A stretch of DNA of 27,302 bases from the NCBI GenBank assembly GCA_037445375.1, contig JBBIKS010000028.1, forward strand, positions 1 to 27,302, in the 5' to 3' direction. Position numbers and translations under genes: made by a program. Of the stretch, positions 6,314 to 14,992 are shown piece by piece. The DNA is from DYHD01 sp037445375. GTDB lineage: Bacteria > Nitrospirota > Thermodesulfovibrionia > Thermodesulfovibrionales > Dissulfurispiraceae. The notes under the pieces were generated by a model. That model saw nothing but the letters and a program-made list of their open reading frames with translations, did no database searches and was not told the DNA's origin. Numbering within the stretch: the stretch's first letter is position 1; each line of letters starts with the position of its first letter.

Positions 6314-8617
6314 ATGAGATCGAAATTAATGATTTTTGCAGTTATGATTTTATTTTTAGCTCAGGTATCAACCTGTTTGGCAGAAGAAAAAGATGAAAAA
6401 GAAGTATCGGTTCACAAATTGGAAGAGGTAGTAATTACTGGAATAAAGATTGGAAAGAAATCGGAAGATTTACCATTCAGCACAAATATTATAACTCATG
6501 ATGAGATATCTCAAAAGCCAACTTTAACTGCGGAACACTTAATAAGACACGTGCCGGGTGTTCAGACTTTTAGACCTCATGTTGGAAGCTATGGGGTTTT
6601 TACTACGATGAGAGGACAAGGACTTATAAAACATATAGTAGCACTTGATGGACAGCCGATAAACGATGGATTTAATGGTTATGTTAGATGGAGTGTTCTG
6701 CCTTCTATAATATTGGAGCGAATTGAAATAATTAAAGGACCGCAATCTGCTTTATTTGGTCCACATGCAATGGGAGGAGCAATAAATCTTATACCTAAAA
6801 CCGTAATTGAAAAAGGCGAAAACGAAATAAAGGCGAGTATTGGTAGTTTTGGTGTTTATTCTGGCTCACTACTTACTGGAATTCAAATTAAGGATAAACT
6901 AAATTTAGTCTTCGCTGCTGAAGAAAAAAGAATTGATGGATATGTAGGAGATTTTGTAGTTGAATCCACGAGCAAAACTGCACCTACCAGTAGCATAACT
7001 CCAGTAACAGGTTGGGAAAGAACATTAACGGTTGATGGAACAACCGCATATCTTATAGGGGACCGCGGCAAGCAATATAGCAGAGATCATAGAAGCATGT
7101 ATTTAGGTATCTCGTATAATCTTTCGCCTGCATTGGAAATCTCTCTTAATTATCTTTATGGCAGGCAAAAATATAGCTGGAGGGGAGGGAAAACATATCT
7201 CAAAGATGCGTCCGGTAGACCTATAGACAGCGGAAATATCAGCTTTGTTGATGGTGGCACAACCCATTATCTTGCTATTTCGCCACTCAGATTTTTAGAT
7301 ATGGAAGGGATTGCCGGACAGGATATCTTAAATGTAAAAACTAAATACATGGTAACTGAAAACATTACACTTACAGCTTTTGGCGGGTTAAACACTCGAG
7401 TTCAAAAGTGGGCTTCACCTCGCGCTGGAGCAACATCGTCAGGTGGTCCAGGGCTAAAAGGGAAACCTGAAGGGATATCAACACGATTTGGGATAGAGGG
7501 TGAGACGAAGCTAAATATAAATAATAATATGAAAAATATATTGATTGTTGGCGGTGAAATGACATTTAATTCTGGGGGCGCAAAGAGAGAAACTTTATCA
7601 AATTGGAAGGATAGAGAAAGCGTAACACAATTGGAAGAAGATGCCAAAGGAAAATCTAAAATTTCAAGTATATATCTTGTTAATGAGTTCTCTCCTTTAG
7701 ATAATTTGAGCATATGGGCAGGCGGAAGATATGATATGTGGAAAAAATATGATGGCAAAATGATAACACCTTCTCAAACAACGGTCTTCCCTGACGAGAC
7801 GGTTTCACGCTTTAGTCCTAAGCTGGGTGTTTTATTTAAACCTAATGAAATTATTAGCGTGAGGACATCTTATGGAGAGGGCTTTAGAGTTCCAAGCCCA
7901 CATGAATTGTATCGGCAAATGATTACCTCAACATCAGTGTCTTTAGGAAATCCAGACTTAAAACCTGAATTCAATAGAAGCATAGAGGCTGGCGTTGAAT
8001 TATATCCTGCTAAAGTAAATAGAATTTTTGAGACTATAAAAACAGTGAAATTAAATTATTTTACAGACAAGACAAATGACTTAATATATATAAAAAGATG
8101 GAGGGCACCTCATCCTGAAACCGGGACAATAGTTGACTTTTCGCAACGTCAGAATGCAGGAAAAGCAAAAACTGATGGTCTTGAGGTCGAGATTCAGGGA
8201 AAAGATATCAAATTACCTTATAAAATTAATTTTTCTTGGTTTGCAAATCTTACCTTACAAAATCCAAAAATTTTAGAAAATCCTGTCCAGCCTTCAATCG
8301 TTGGCAAAGTTATTCCTTATGTTCCCAAAAAGATGTACAATTTAGGAATTAATATGGAAAAGGACAGATTCTTTACAACCTTCTCGATGCACATTAGAGG
8401 TAAGGTTTATGTAAGGGACGATAATTCGGATGTAGTAAATAATGTGCCCGGAAGCACCGACCCATTTACTGTATTTGATCTTACAGGAGGCTACAAAATA
8501 TCCAAAAACGCCACCCTTTCTATCGCTCTAACCAATTTATTTGATAAAAAATATTATTCTATGGGTCAATTAGCACCTGGAAGAAGTATAAGCAGCGAAT
8601 TGAAATTCACATTTTAA
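6314..8617 (+). CDS. TonB-dependent outer-membrane receptor 2
   Basis: A 767-aa receptor. The frame is open further upstream, but that extension lies inside the palindromic repeat. ATG 6314 has AGGGGGGAG just upstream (about 6298-6307) and opens a signal peptide (LMIFAVMILFLAQVSTCLA). The TonB box is KLEEVVITG, followed by the plug (FTTMRGQGLIKHIVALDGQ, LERIEIIKGPQSALFGP, MGGAINLIPK) and a barrel with FRVPSPHELY and LGNPDLKPE motifs. It ends in ELKFTF. Receptor 3 shares blocks with it, including YLIGDRG and NDVVNNV-type segments, so the two are paralogues. A binding protein, permease, ATPase and methyltransferase follow in what looks like one operon. FRAP- and NPNL-like motifs also occur in heme receptors but are general to this superfamily, so the ligand stays open. 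Confidence 0.93.
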   Translation: MRSKLMIFAVMILFLAQVSTCLAEEKDEKEVSVHKLEEVVITGIKIGKKSEDLPFSTNIITHDEISQKPTLTAEHLIRHVPGVQTFRPHVGSYGVFTTMRGQGLIKHIVALDGQPINDGFNGYVRWSVLPSIILERIEIIKGPQSALFGPHAMGGAINLIPKTVIEKGENEIKASIGSFGVYSGSLLTGIQIKDKLNLVFAAEEKRIDGYVGDFVVESTSKTAPTSSITPVTGWERTLTVDGTTAYLIGDRGKQYSRDHRSMYLGISYNLSPALEISLNYLYGRQKYSWRGGKTYLKDASGRPIDSGNISFVDGGTTHYLAISPLRFLDMEGIAGQDILNVKTKYMVTENITLTAFGGLNTRVQKWASPRAGATSSGGPGLKGKPEGISTRFGIEGETKLNINNNMKNILIVGGEMTFNSGGAKRETLSNWKDRESVTQLEEDAKGKSKISSIYLVNEFSPLDNLSIWAGGRYDMWKKYDGKMITPSQTTVFPDETVSRFSPKLGVLFKPNEIISVRTSYGEGFRVPSPHELYRQMITSTSVSLGNPDLKPEFNRSIEAGVELYPAKVNRIFETIKTVKLNYFTDKTNDLIYIKRWRAPHPETGTIVDFSQRQNAGKAKTDGLEVEIQGKDIKLPYKINFSWFANLTLQNPKILENPVQPSIVGKVIPYVPKKMYNLGINMEKDRFFTTFSMHIRGKVYVRDDNSDVVNNVPGSTDPFTVFDLTGGYKISKNATLSIALTNLFDKKYYSMGQLAPGRSISSELKFTF

Positions 8618-8654
8618 TATTGTTCAATGTGGCGGGCAGTAAGAGGGCAACAGC

Positions 8655-9653
8655 ATGTTTATTATAAAAATACTTTTGTGCATTTTTATAATTATTCTTT
8701 CTCCTACTTACCTGCTCGCCAGCTATAAAGAAATAGTTGATACTGAAGGAAGGGTAGTTAAAATACCTCAAAAGATTAATAGGGCAGTAGTGCTGACTCC
8801 CACATGCATTGAAGCTATTTATATTTTTGGGGCTATTGATAAAGTTGTTGGGATAAGTAGAAGAATGTTTGATAATCCAATATATTCTGAGCTTATAAAA
8901 GAACTTAAAAATATTCCTATTGTTTCTCAAACAGAAGATGATGTAAATATAGAAAAGTTGCTTGTTTTAAATCCTGATGTTCTTATAGCTTTAGGTTCAG
9001 TAGATAGTTCAGAAAATCAGAAAAAACTAATTGAAAGATTAAGATTTTTAGGAATCCCTGTTGTTCTTGTTGATATTAAAAGCCTAAATGATAATTATTA
9101 TTTAATTGAACTTATGGGGAAAATTTTTAATAATGAAAAAAAAGCAAACGAATTAATCAGTTATATGAAAAATATTGTCATGGATGTGAAGCAAAAAATG
9201 CCAAAAAATCTTAATCAGAATCGGGTAAGAATATTGAGCATTTCAGGTGTCAAGCCGACTCTGATATTAGGAAATTATTGGGGGGATAATGACATAAGAA
9301 TCCTTGCAGGCGGCATCAATGTTGCTTCAGATATAAGGCAATTTTCAACAGTCGTTTCACTTGAGCAAATCAATGCGTGGAATCCGGATATAATAACAAT
9401 ATCTCATGTCGCTAAATACGGTTCTGAAGATATATTGAACAATCCGCAGTGGAAAAATATAAATGCGGTGAAAAACAAAAGAATATATAAAAATCCTTAT
9501 CATATCGGGGGCATTTTTACTCCTAGAGTTGTACTTATCTTGGCTTGGTATGCAAAAAAGTTTAATCCTGATTTAGATATTGATTGGGTAAAGATATCTG
9601 ATAATTTTTTTAGGAAATTTTATGGGCTACCATATGTTGGACCAAAAGAATAA
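8655..9653 (+). CDS. FecB/BtuF-type periplasmic binding protein 1
   Basis: A 332-aa periplasmic binding protein of the Peripla_BP_2 fold (iron-siderophore, heme or cobalamin class). The N-terminal signal (IIKILLCIFIIILSPTYLLA) is followed by IVDTEGRVVKIPQKINRAVV, the usual first strand of this family, then VNIEKLLVLNPDVLIAL and a second lobe with VSLEQINAWNPDIITIS. Its stop lies inside the start of the permease gene (31-base overlap), and TonB receptor 2 ends 37 bases upstream, so translation is probably coupled. The region is strikingly AT-rich; one 60-base line near 9001 has 16 G or C. It is diverged from the other binding protein (19188), which suggests a different ligand or an older duplication. 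Confidence 0.9.
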   Translation: MFIIKILLCIFIIILSPTYLLASYKEIVDTEGRVVKIPQKINRAVVLTPTCIEAIYIFGAIDKVVGISRRMFDNPIYSELIKELKNIPIVSQTEDDVNIEKLLVLNPDVLIALGSVDSSENQKKLIERLRFLGIPVVLVDIKSLNDNYYLIELMGKIFNNEKKANELISYMKNIVMDVKQKMPKNLNQNRVRILSISGVKPTLILGNYWGDNDIRILAGGINVASDIRQFSTVVSLEQINAWNPDIITISHVAKYGSEDILNNPQWKNINAVKNKRIYKNPYHIGGIFTPRVVLILAWYAKKFNPDLDIDWVKISDNFFRKFYGLPYVGPKE

Positions 9654-10638
9654 AAGACCTATACTGATACTGCTTCTAATATTACCTATAATCTTTTTTT
9701 TTGCATCTCTATTCATAGGTGCATACAGTCTGACGCCTCTTACAGTCATAAAGTTACTAATCAGCAAGATATCTAAGCCAGATATTTTTGATGTTCAACA
9801 ATCAATACTTTTTGATATAAGACTGCCGCGTATTGTTTTAGCCCTTCTTATTGGTTGCGCCCTTTCTGTTTCGAGCGCTTGTTATCAGGCATCTTTTAGA
9901 AACCCATTGGTGAGTGAATATATACTTGGTGTTTCCGCTGGGGCGGCTTTTGGGGCAAGTCTATCAATAATATTCTTAGGTGATGATTTTCCTGTTCAAG
10001 TTATGGCATTTGCCGGGGGTATCATAGCGGTGATGATGACTTATTTTATTGCAAGGATAAAGGGCGAGACAGGCGTTATATCTCTTGTGCTTGCTGGCAT
10101 CATTACGAATGCAGTTTTTACCGGAGGCAGCTATGTTGTCAGATATCTTGCTGAACCTGAAAAGCTGCATATTCTTGTAGTATGGCTCATGGGCAGTCTT
10201 TCAGCGGCATCTTGGAAAGATGTATCTCAATCAGCCCCTTTTATTATAAGCGGTTCTGTCTTTCTGATTCTCTTGAGGTGGCGTCTTAATCTATTATCAA
10301 TGGGGGATGAGGAGGCAAAGGCACTGGGGGTTGATACGGAAAGGTTTAAAATAGTGATAGTAATATTGTCCACTCTCATAAGCGCCGTTGCTATAAGCGT
10401 AGCCGGCATAATCGGCTGGATAGGTTTAATGGTGCCCCATATAATCAGAATACTCATTGGAAGTGATAATCGGCTAGTCCTTCCTCTGTCAGCAACAACA
10501 GGTGCAGCGCTTTTGCTCATGGCTGATAATATAGTTAGGATGTCGCAGGGTATTGAGCTGCCTGTTGGGGTGCTTACAACATTAATAGGCGCCCCTTTTT
10601 TTATCTATCTCATCAGGAAAAGCAGAATTGAGACATAA
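9622..10638 (+). CDS. FecCD/BtuC-type ABC permease 1
   Basis: A 338-aa inner-membrane permease of the FecCD family, which forms a homodimer with about ten helices per subunit. Family signatures are clear: DIRLPRIVLALLIGCAL, FRNPLVSEYILGVSAGAAFG, VWLMGSLSAASW, GDEEAKALGVD (coupling region contacting the ATPase) and GWIGLMVPHIIR. I kept ATG 9622, preceded by TAGGAA (about 9611-9616); ATG 9634 is a possible alternative and would cost only four residues. It overlaps the binding-protein gene and is followed after two bases by its ATPase, a normal BtuF-C-D-like operon order. Confidence 0.93.
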   Translation: MGYHMLDQKNKRPILILLLILPIIFFFASLFIGAYSLTPLTVIKLLISKISKPDIFDVQQSILFDIRLPRIVLALLIGCALSVSSACYQASFRNPLVSEYILGVSAGAAFGASLSIIFLGDDFPVQVMAFAGGIIAVMMTYFIARIKGETGVISLVLAGIITNAVFTGGSYVVRYLAEPEKLHILVVWLMGSLSAASWKDVSQSAPFIISGSVFLILLRWRLNLLSMGDEEAKALGVDTERFKIVIVILSTLISAVAISVAGIIGWIGLMVPHIIRILIGSDNRLVLPLSATTGAALLLMADNIVRMSQGIELPVGVLTTLIGAPFFIYLIRKSRIET

Positions 10639-10640
10639 AA

Positions 10641-11408
10641 ATGATACAGGTTAAAGAGCTTTATTTCTCTTATGACGGAAAAAAGGATATCCTCAAAGAT
10701 GTAAATATATCTTTTGAAAAAGGTGAGGTGGTCTCAATATTGGGACCAAACGGATGCGGAAAGACAACCATGCTTAAATGCTTAAACGCAATTCTCAAGC
10801 CTAAAAGAGGATATATATATCTTAATGGAGAAGATATTTCCAGTATGAAGAGAAATGATATTGCAAGATATATTTCTTATGTGCCGCAGGAACATAAAGC
10901 CTCATTTCCATATAGTGTGCATGATTTTGTTCTTTTTGGAAGATCGCCTTATGTTGGATTCTTCTCGGTCCCTAAAAGACATGACATCGAGGCGTCTCAG
11001 GATGTATTGGGTACAACCGGTATAAGGCATCTCTATGAAAAAAGATATACCGAGATAAGCGGTGGAGAGAGAAAATTGGCTCTCATAGCAAGGGCAATGG
11101 TTTCATTCCCACAAATCCTTCTTCTGGATGAGCCGACAGCCAATCTTGATATGAGGCACCAGCACACAGTGATACAGACAATAAAGGAATTGGCAGAGCA
11201 AAAAGGAACCACGGTTATCATGACACTGCATGACCCCAATCTTGCTGTGCTCGCTGCGAAAAGGACAATTCTCTTTAAAGAAGGCGGAGTGGTAAATGAC
11301 GGCAAAACAGAAGATATTGTTAATGAAGATAAATTATGCAAACTTTATGATTGTAAACTTTCAAGCATATCAGATAAAAATAGGACATTTATCCACTTAA
11401 AAATGTAG
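10641..11408 (+). CDS. FecE/BtuD-type ABC ATPase 1
   Basis: A 255-aa nucleotide-binding subunit that powers the upstream permease. Walker A is GPNGCGKT (residues 35-42), the Q-loop lies in VPQEH (81-85), the ABC signature is ISGGE (139-143), Walker B is ILLLDEP (159-165) with D-loop ANLD, and the switch His is in TLHD. The segment FPYSVHDFVLFGR and PYVGFFSVP matches ATPase 2 in this window closely, so the two importers are paralogues. It starts 2 bases after the permease stop and the second methyltransferase follows after 15 bases. Confidence 0.93.
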   Translation: MIQVKELYFSYDGKKDILKDVNISFEKGEVVSILGPNGCGKTTMLKCLNAILKPKRGYIYLNGEDISSMKRNDIARYISYVPQEHKASFPYSVHDFVLFGRSPYVGFFSVPKRHDIEASQDVLGTTGIRHLYEKRYTEISGGERKLALIARAMVSFPQILLLDEPTANLDMRHQHTVIQTIKELAEQKGTTVIMTLHDPNLAVLAAKRTILFKEGGVVNDGKTEDIVNEDKLCKLYDCKLSSISDKNRTFIHLKM

Positions 11409-11423
11409 AGGAGCATAATTTCA

Positions 11424-12332
11424 ATGAAAATAAATAAGACCAAAAAAAGATATTTTATACCGTTGGAGGCTGAATTCTGGCAAAGAAGTTGGCAGGAGGC
11501 TAATGTCAAATCATCTTCGCGGCTGACAATGTCAAATAAGAAGAAATGGACCGCCTTCTGGAATTGTATAAGCAGTACATATCAAAAAAGAAATGAACAT
11601 GAGCAGGGGCTTATCTTAAAGGTGATAGATTTATTTACCAAAGAAGGCTTGATTAATAAAGACAGCAAGGTTTTAGACATTGGTTGCGGTCCCGGAACTT
11701 ATACCCTGCCTTTAGCTTCAATGGTATCCCATATCACAGCCCTTGATGCTGCAGAAGATATGCTCTCTGTGCTTGAAAAACAAGCCAAAGAACGCGGGCT
11801 TACCAATATCTTTCCATTGTGCGACCAATGGGAGGAGAGCGAATTTAATAATGAATTTGACTTGGTTCTGGCTGCATTTTCGCCTGCAATAAGAGGCACT
11901 GAGAGTCTGCTAAAGATGGATAAAGCCTGCCGGAAATATGCATCAATTATTACATCTGGTGGGTTGGATGATTTTCAGATCAAACTCAGAAATGATTTAT
12001 GGAAAATAGTATTAGGCAAAAAATGCGCATCTTATGTATTTCATATTATTTATCCTTTTAATTTCTTATATACAATCGGCGCAAGACCGTGTCTCAAGCT
12101 GATTAGGCATAGAATCTTTTATGAAGAACCTTTAGAGCATCTGCTTTTGCAATATGAAAGTTATTTTAAGATATTCACTAAATTAACCGAAACCAAAAGA
12201 AATAAGATGTATCAATACCTTAAAGGTAGATCTAAAAATGGGACTTTTAAGATTGATAGTGAAAGAAAGATATATGTTATGTGGTGGGAAACAAAAGAAA
12301 TGCAGGGAATGGGGTCAGGTCTTGTATATTGA
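11424..12332 (+). CDS. Class I SAM-dependent methyltransferase (copy 2)
   Basis: A 302-aa cytoplasmic methyltransferase. After a basic N-terminal region of about 80 residues, motif I is LDIGCGPG (84-91), then YTLPLASMVSHITALDAAEDM with the ribose-binding Asp, and FDLVLAAFSPAI. GAGGAG (about 11408-11413) precedes the ATG. It is the last gene of the TonB receptor 2/importer 1 operon. The final ten or so residues (MQGMGSGLVY) and the stop codon are supplied by the palindromic repeat that begins at about 12295; native sequence appears to end at MWWETKE. The repeat therefore landed at or just inside the 3' end, and because the core is intact the enzyme is probably still active. The substrate is unknown; context suggests the imported ligand or a tetrapyrrole. 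Confidence 0.85.
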   Translation: MKINKTKKRYFIPLEAEFWQRSWQEANVKSSSRLTMSNKKKWTAFWNCISSTYQKRNEHEQGLILKVIDLFTKEGLINKDSKVLDIGCGPGTYTLPLASMVSHITALDAAEDMLSVLEKQAKERGLTNIFPLCDQWEESEFNNEFDLVLAAFSPAIRGTESLLKMDKACRKYASIITSGGLDDFQIKLRNDLWKIVLGKKCASYVFHIIYPFNFLYTIGARPCLKLIRHRIFYEEPLEHLLLQYESYFKIFTKLTETKRNKMYQYLKGRSKNGTFKIDSERKIYVMWWETKEMQGMGSGLVY

Positions 12333-12405
12333 TATATCGATAGTTTTGTTAAAAGTCGTATTTTTACTGGGATAATATGTCAATATACAAGACCTGACCC
12401 CGCTT
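12295..12405. repeat. Palindromic repeat copy 2
   Basis: Same element as at 6180. The arms are 12311-12337 and 12375-12401, with one C-to-T change relative to copy 1 that turns a C-G pair into a T/G mismatch (a wobble in RNA). The 94 bases 12295-12388 are identical to 27209-27302 by direct comparison. It overlaps the last codons of the methyltransferase gene. It could also act as a hairpin at the mRNA end, but no T-run follows. Confidence 0.85.
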
Positions 12406-12422
12406 ACGGTACTAAAATGTTC

Positions 12423-12450
12423 TTGACTTTTTTTTAATGATTTATATATT
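12423..12450 (+). promoter_or_regulatory. Sigma-70-like promoter of leader RNA copy 2
   Basis: TTGACT (12423-12428) and TATATT (12445-12450) are spaced by 16 bases. The arrangement matches the promoter at 832-861 in front of leader copy 1, while the spacer sequence differs, which favours real function over simple duplication. Confidence 0.45.
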
Positions 12451-12456
12451 CTTATA

Positions 12457-12583
12457 TTCATATTAGAAATTGCTGCTTTTGAAAAGCGGTTTTAAAAAGT
12501 AAAAGTTTTATAAGATAACAGAAGTAATTTATAAGCCATGAAGGCATGTGCTATGAAGGCACGCATTCATGGCTTTTTTGTTT
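12457..12583 (+). ncRNA. Candidate regulatory leader RNA, copy 2
   Basis: Second copy of the element at 868-985. It keeps the stem CUGCUU/AAGCGG (one C-G becomes U-G), the A/U-rich second stem and the terminal hairpin. It is the start of a probable transcript for the truncated binding-protein gene, permease 2 and ATPase 2. The 5-bp stem AUAAC/GUUAU drawn in copy 1 is not preserved here (GUAAU), so that part is doubtful. Confidence 0.45.
12533..12583 (+). terminator. Intrinsic terminator-like hairpin of leader copy 2
   Basis: AAGCCATGAA (12533-12542) pairs with TTCATGGCTT (12566-12575), followed by a T-rich tract TTTTTTGTTT (12574-12583). It ends leader copy 2 in the same place as in copy 1. 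Confidence 0.6.
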
Positions 12584-12639
12584 CTATGTATTAGCAATAC
12601 AACTAGAATAATGCGGCAGGCATATACATTATTAAGGTA

Positions 12640-12689
12640 AGAAGGGTGAGGGGTTGTGTTTGCCTCCTAACCATCCGCCTCACCCTTCT
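12640..12689. repeat. 12-bp inverted repeat
   Basis: AGAAGGGTGAGG (12640-12651) and CCTCACCCTTCT (12678-12689) are perfect complements around a 26-base loop. It lies between the leader RNA and the truncated binding-protein gene, at the place where the 5' part of that gene is missing, so it may mark the deletion or insertion site. Its composition is like the CCCTCACCC elements at 15041 and 20230. Confidence 0.5.
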
Positions 12690-12752
12690 CCGAATGCTTG
12701 TTTAATAAAGAAGCTCTAAGTATAAACTTTAATTTGCTCCGAAAAGCACTCT

Positions 12753-13127
12753 TTGCTAAAGGGCAGAGTTTTTATTTTCCCCTCTTTGAATCATGTGGCG
12801 ATGGATATTATAACCGATATTCCCATTGAACAGATAATATCCGTGAATCCCGATGTAATCTTTATCTGGGGCTATGCAAAGTTCGAGGCTCAGGATATTT
12901 TAGATAACTCTCAATGGAAAAATATTAAGGCTGTTAGAGAAGGTAGGGTGTACAAGGTTCCTGATTGGTCAACATGGTCTCCAAGACATTCAGCTGTCAC
13001 CTTATGGATGGCTGCAAAAACATATCCTGAATATTTCAAAGATATCGACATAGAAAAGATAATTGACACCTTTTATAGAAAGGTTTTTGGGATATCCTAT
13101 TTCAAGGTGAAGCAGATTGAGAACTAA
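12753..13127 (+). pseudogene. 5'-truncated FecB/BtuF-type binding protein
   Basis: Only the C-terminal lobe of a Peripla_BP_2 protein remains, about 110 residues from roughly NVAMDIITDIPIEQ onward. It lacks the signal peptide and N-terminal lobe, so it cannot be exported or bind ligand. Its protein and DNA are very close to the end of the intact gene at 19188-20162: for example ATGGATGGCTGCAAAAAC and PEYFKDID.EKIID.FYRKV occur in both. This points to recent duplication or gene conversion. The permease start codon overlaps its 3' end by 11 bases, as expected for a former binding-protein/permease/ATPase operon. The intact paralogue probably serves this importer. Confidence 0.8.
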
Positions 13128-14121
13128 AAGGATTTCGTTTATTCTGATTATTATCTCACCTCTTCTGGCTGGATGGGCTGCTGTTTTCATTGGAGCCTAC
13201 GGGGTTTCCCCTATAATGGTTTTAAATATTATCTACAATGAATTGGTATTTACAGGCATCAATGATATCCCTGAAAAAGCGATTGTCCTTGATATTCGAC
13301 TTCCGCGGGTCGTTCTTGCCGGGCTTGTCGGTATTGCTCTTGCCGGCTCGGGGGTGACGCTTCAAGGAATTTTCAGAAATCCGCTGGTTGACCCGTTCAT
13401 ACTCGGCATATCTGCAGGCGCAGCTTTTGGATGTGCAATCTCTGTAGGCTTTTTACCAGATTTGCCTATTCAGATAATGGCATTCGTTTTTGGAATCTGT
13501 TCTGTATTGCTCACTTATTCAATGGCAAAGATGCAGGGTGAGGTATCGAGATTGCCTCTAATTCTGTCCGGCGTTATTATATCGGCTTTCTTTACCGCAA
13601 TGGTCTCGATAGTGAAGTTTCTGGTTGACCCCCATAAGCTCCAGAGCATTGTATTTTGGCTTATGGGGAGTTTTAGTCTTGCAAACTGGCAATCAGTAGA
13701 AGTAAGCGGCATCGGCATAGCTTTATCACTTCTTCCCATAGTTCTTATGAGGTGGAGGCTCAATGCAATGAGCATGGGGGGCGATGAGGCAAAAACCCTC
13801 GGGGTAAACATTAAAAGGGACAGGCTCATCTTTATAGTTGCTTCAACGATAGCAGTGAGCGTTGCGGTATCAGCCTGCGGTATTATCGGTTGGGTAGGGT
13901 TAATGGTTCCGCATCTTGTAAGAATGGTCACAGGACCTGACCATAGGAGCCTTGTTCCGCTTAGTATGGCGGGAGGGGCGGCATTTATGATATTTGCCGA
14001 CACTGTTGCGAGGAGTCTTACAAACTTTGATATTCCGGTTGGCATAATTACGGCTATAAGCGGTGCTCCTTTTTTTGTCTATCTGATGAAAAAGGGGGGG
14101 AAGGAGAGTTGGGGGAGATGA
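13117..14121 (+). CDS. FecCD/BtuC-type ABC permease 2
   Basis: A 334-aa inner-membrane permease. It has the FecCD signatures DIRLPRVVLAGLVGIAL, FRNPLVDPFILGISAGAAFG, VFWLMGSFSLANW, GDEAKTLGVN and GWVGLMVPHLVR, each matching permease 1. The start is TTG 13117, inside the end of the truncated binding-protein gene, with AAGGTGA (about 13103-13109) at a good distance. Translation was probably coupled to the old binding-protein gene, which may explain why that fragment is retained. Its stop overlaps the start of ATPase 2. Confidence 0.93.
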   Translation: MRTKRISFILIIISPLLAGWAAVFIGAYGVSPIMVLNIIYNELVFTGINDIPEKAIVLDIRLPRVVLAGLVGIALAGSGVTLQGIFRNPLVDPFILGISAGAAFGCAISVGFLPDLPIQIMAFVFGICSVLLTYSMAKMQGEVSRLPLILSGVIISAFFTAMVSIVKFLVDPHKLQSIVFWLMGSFSLANWQSVEVSGIGIALSLLPIVLMRWRLNAMSMGGDEAKTLGVNIKRDRLIFIVASTIAVSVAVSACGIIGWVGLMVPHLVRMVTGPDHRSLVPLSMAGGAAFMIFADTVARSLTNFDIPVGIITAISGAPFFVYLMKKGGKESWGR

Positions 14122-14894
14122 TGGAAATAAGGGATATCTATTTCACACATGCCAATGCATCTGAACCTGTCTTGAAAGGCATGAATCTCGAGGCTTATTC
14201 CGGCAGTCTGACTGCGATATTAGGTCCCAATGGCTGCGGCAAAACAACTCTATTTAAATGTATAGCGGGCTTATGGGAGCCGGATAGAGGCGATATCATA
14301 TTCGGCGGGAAAAACATTACCGGATACAGCCACGACAAAAGGGCAAAGATAATAGCTGTTGTCCCTCAGGAACATGAACCGCCTTTCCCCTATTCAGTTT
14401 TTGATGCGGTGCTCATGGGTAGGACTGCCCATGTGGGGATATTTTCTGCTCCTTCAAAAAAAGATCTTTTAAAGGCAGAAGAAGCTATTAATGATGTCGG
14501 CATAGGTCATCTCGTTGATCGTCCATATACTAAAATAAGCGGCGGTGAAAGGCAGCTAACCCTTGTTGCACGCGCTATGGCGCAGGATGCGCCGGTGATG
14601 CTCTTTGATGAGCCTACATCACATCTTGACTTTAGAAATCAGCTGATGGTGCTCGGAAAGATTAACAAGATTATAAAGAACCGGCAGATAACGGCTATTA
14701 TGACTATTCATGACCCTAACCTCGCCATGCTTTTTGCGGATTGCGTTGTAATGGTAAGCGAAGGTTCTGTGATATCTCAAGGCAATGCCTTTGAAGTAAT
14801 AAATGAGGAGAATATTAAAAAGATTTATGATGTAGATATTTTGTTAGTCAGTGTAAACGGCACTAAGATGGTGATGCCGAAACTAAAGGCTTAA
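14118..14894 (+). CDS. FecE/BtuD-type ABC ATPase 2
   Basis: A 258-aa ATPase subunit of importer 2. Walker A is GPNGCGKT (residues 36-43), the Q-loop is in VPQEHEPPFPYS, the signature is ISGGE (140-144), Walker B is VMLFDEP (160-166) and the switch His is in TIHD. I chose ATG 14118, which overlaps the permease stop as ATGA and has AAGGAGAG (14101-14108) 9 bases upstream; ATG 14121 and TTG 14109 are alternatives. Close similarity to ATPase 1 includes the FPYSV and HVGIFSAP segments. About 265 bases of non-coding sequence follow before the ABC-2 genes. Confidence 0.93.
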   Translation: MMEIRDIYFTHANASEPVLKGMNLEAYSGSLTAILGPNGCGKTTLFKCIAGLWEPDRGDIIFGGKNITGYSHDKRAKIIAVVPQEHEPPFPYSVFDAVLMGRTAHVGIFSAPSKKDLLKAEEAINDVGIGHLVDRPYTKISGGERQLTLVARAMAQDAPVMLFDEPTSHLDFRNQLMVLGKINKIIKNRQITAIMTIHDPNLAMLFADCVVMVSEGSVISQGNAFEVINEENIKKIYDVDILLVSVNGTKMVMPKLKA

Positions 14895-14992
14895 AACTTG
14901 CCTAATGCTGCTATACAAAGGCATTTGAGAGCTATTAAAAGAGTATTTCATCATTGGCGCTTAAAATTGTAAGACGGCTTTTTATGACAATG

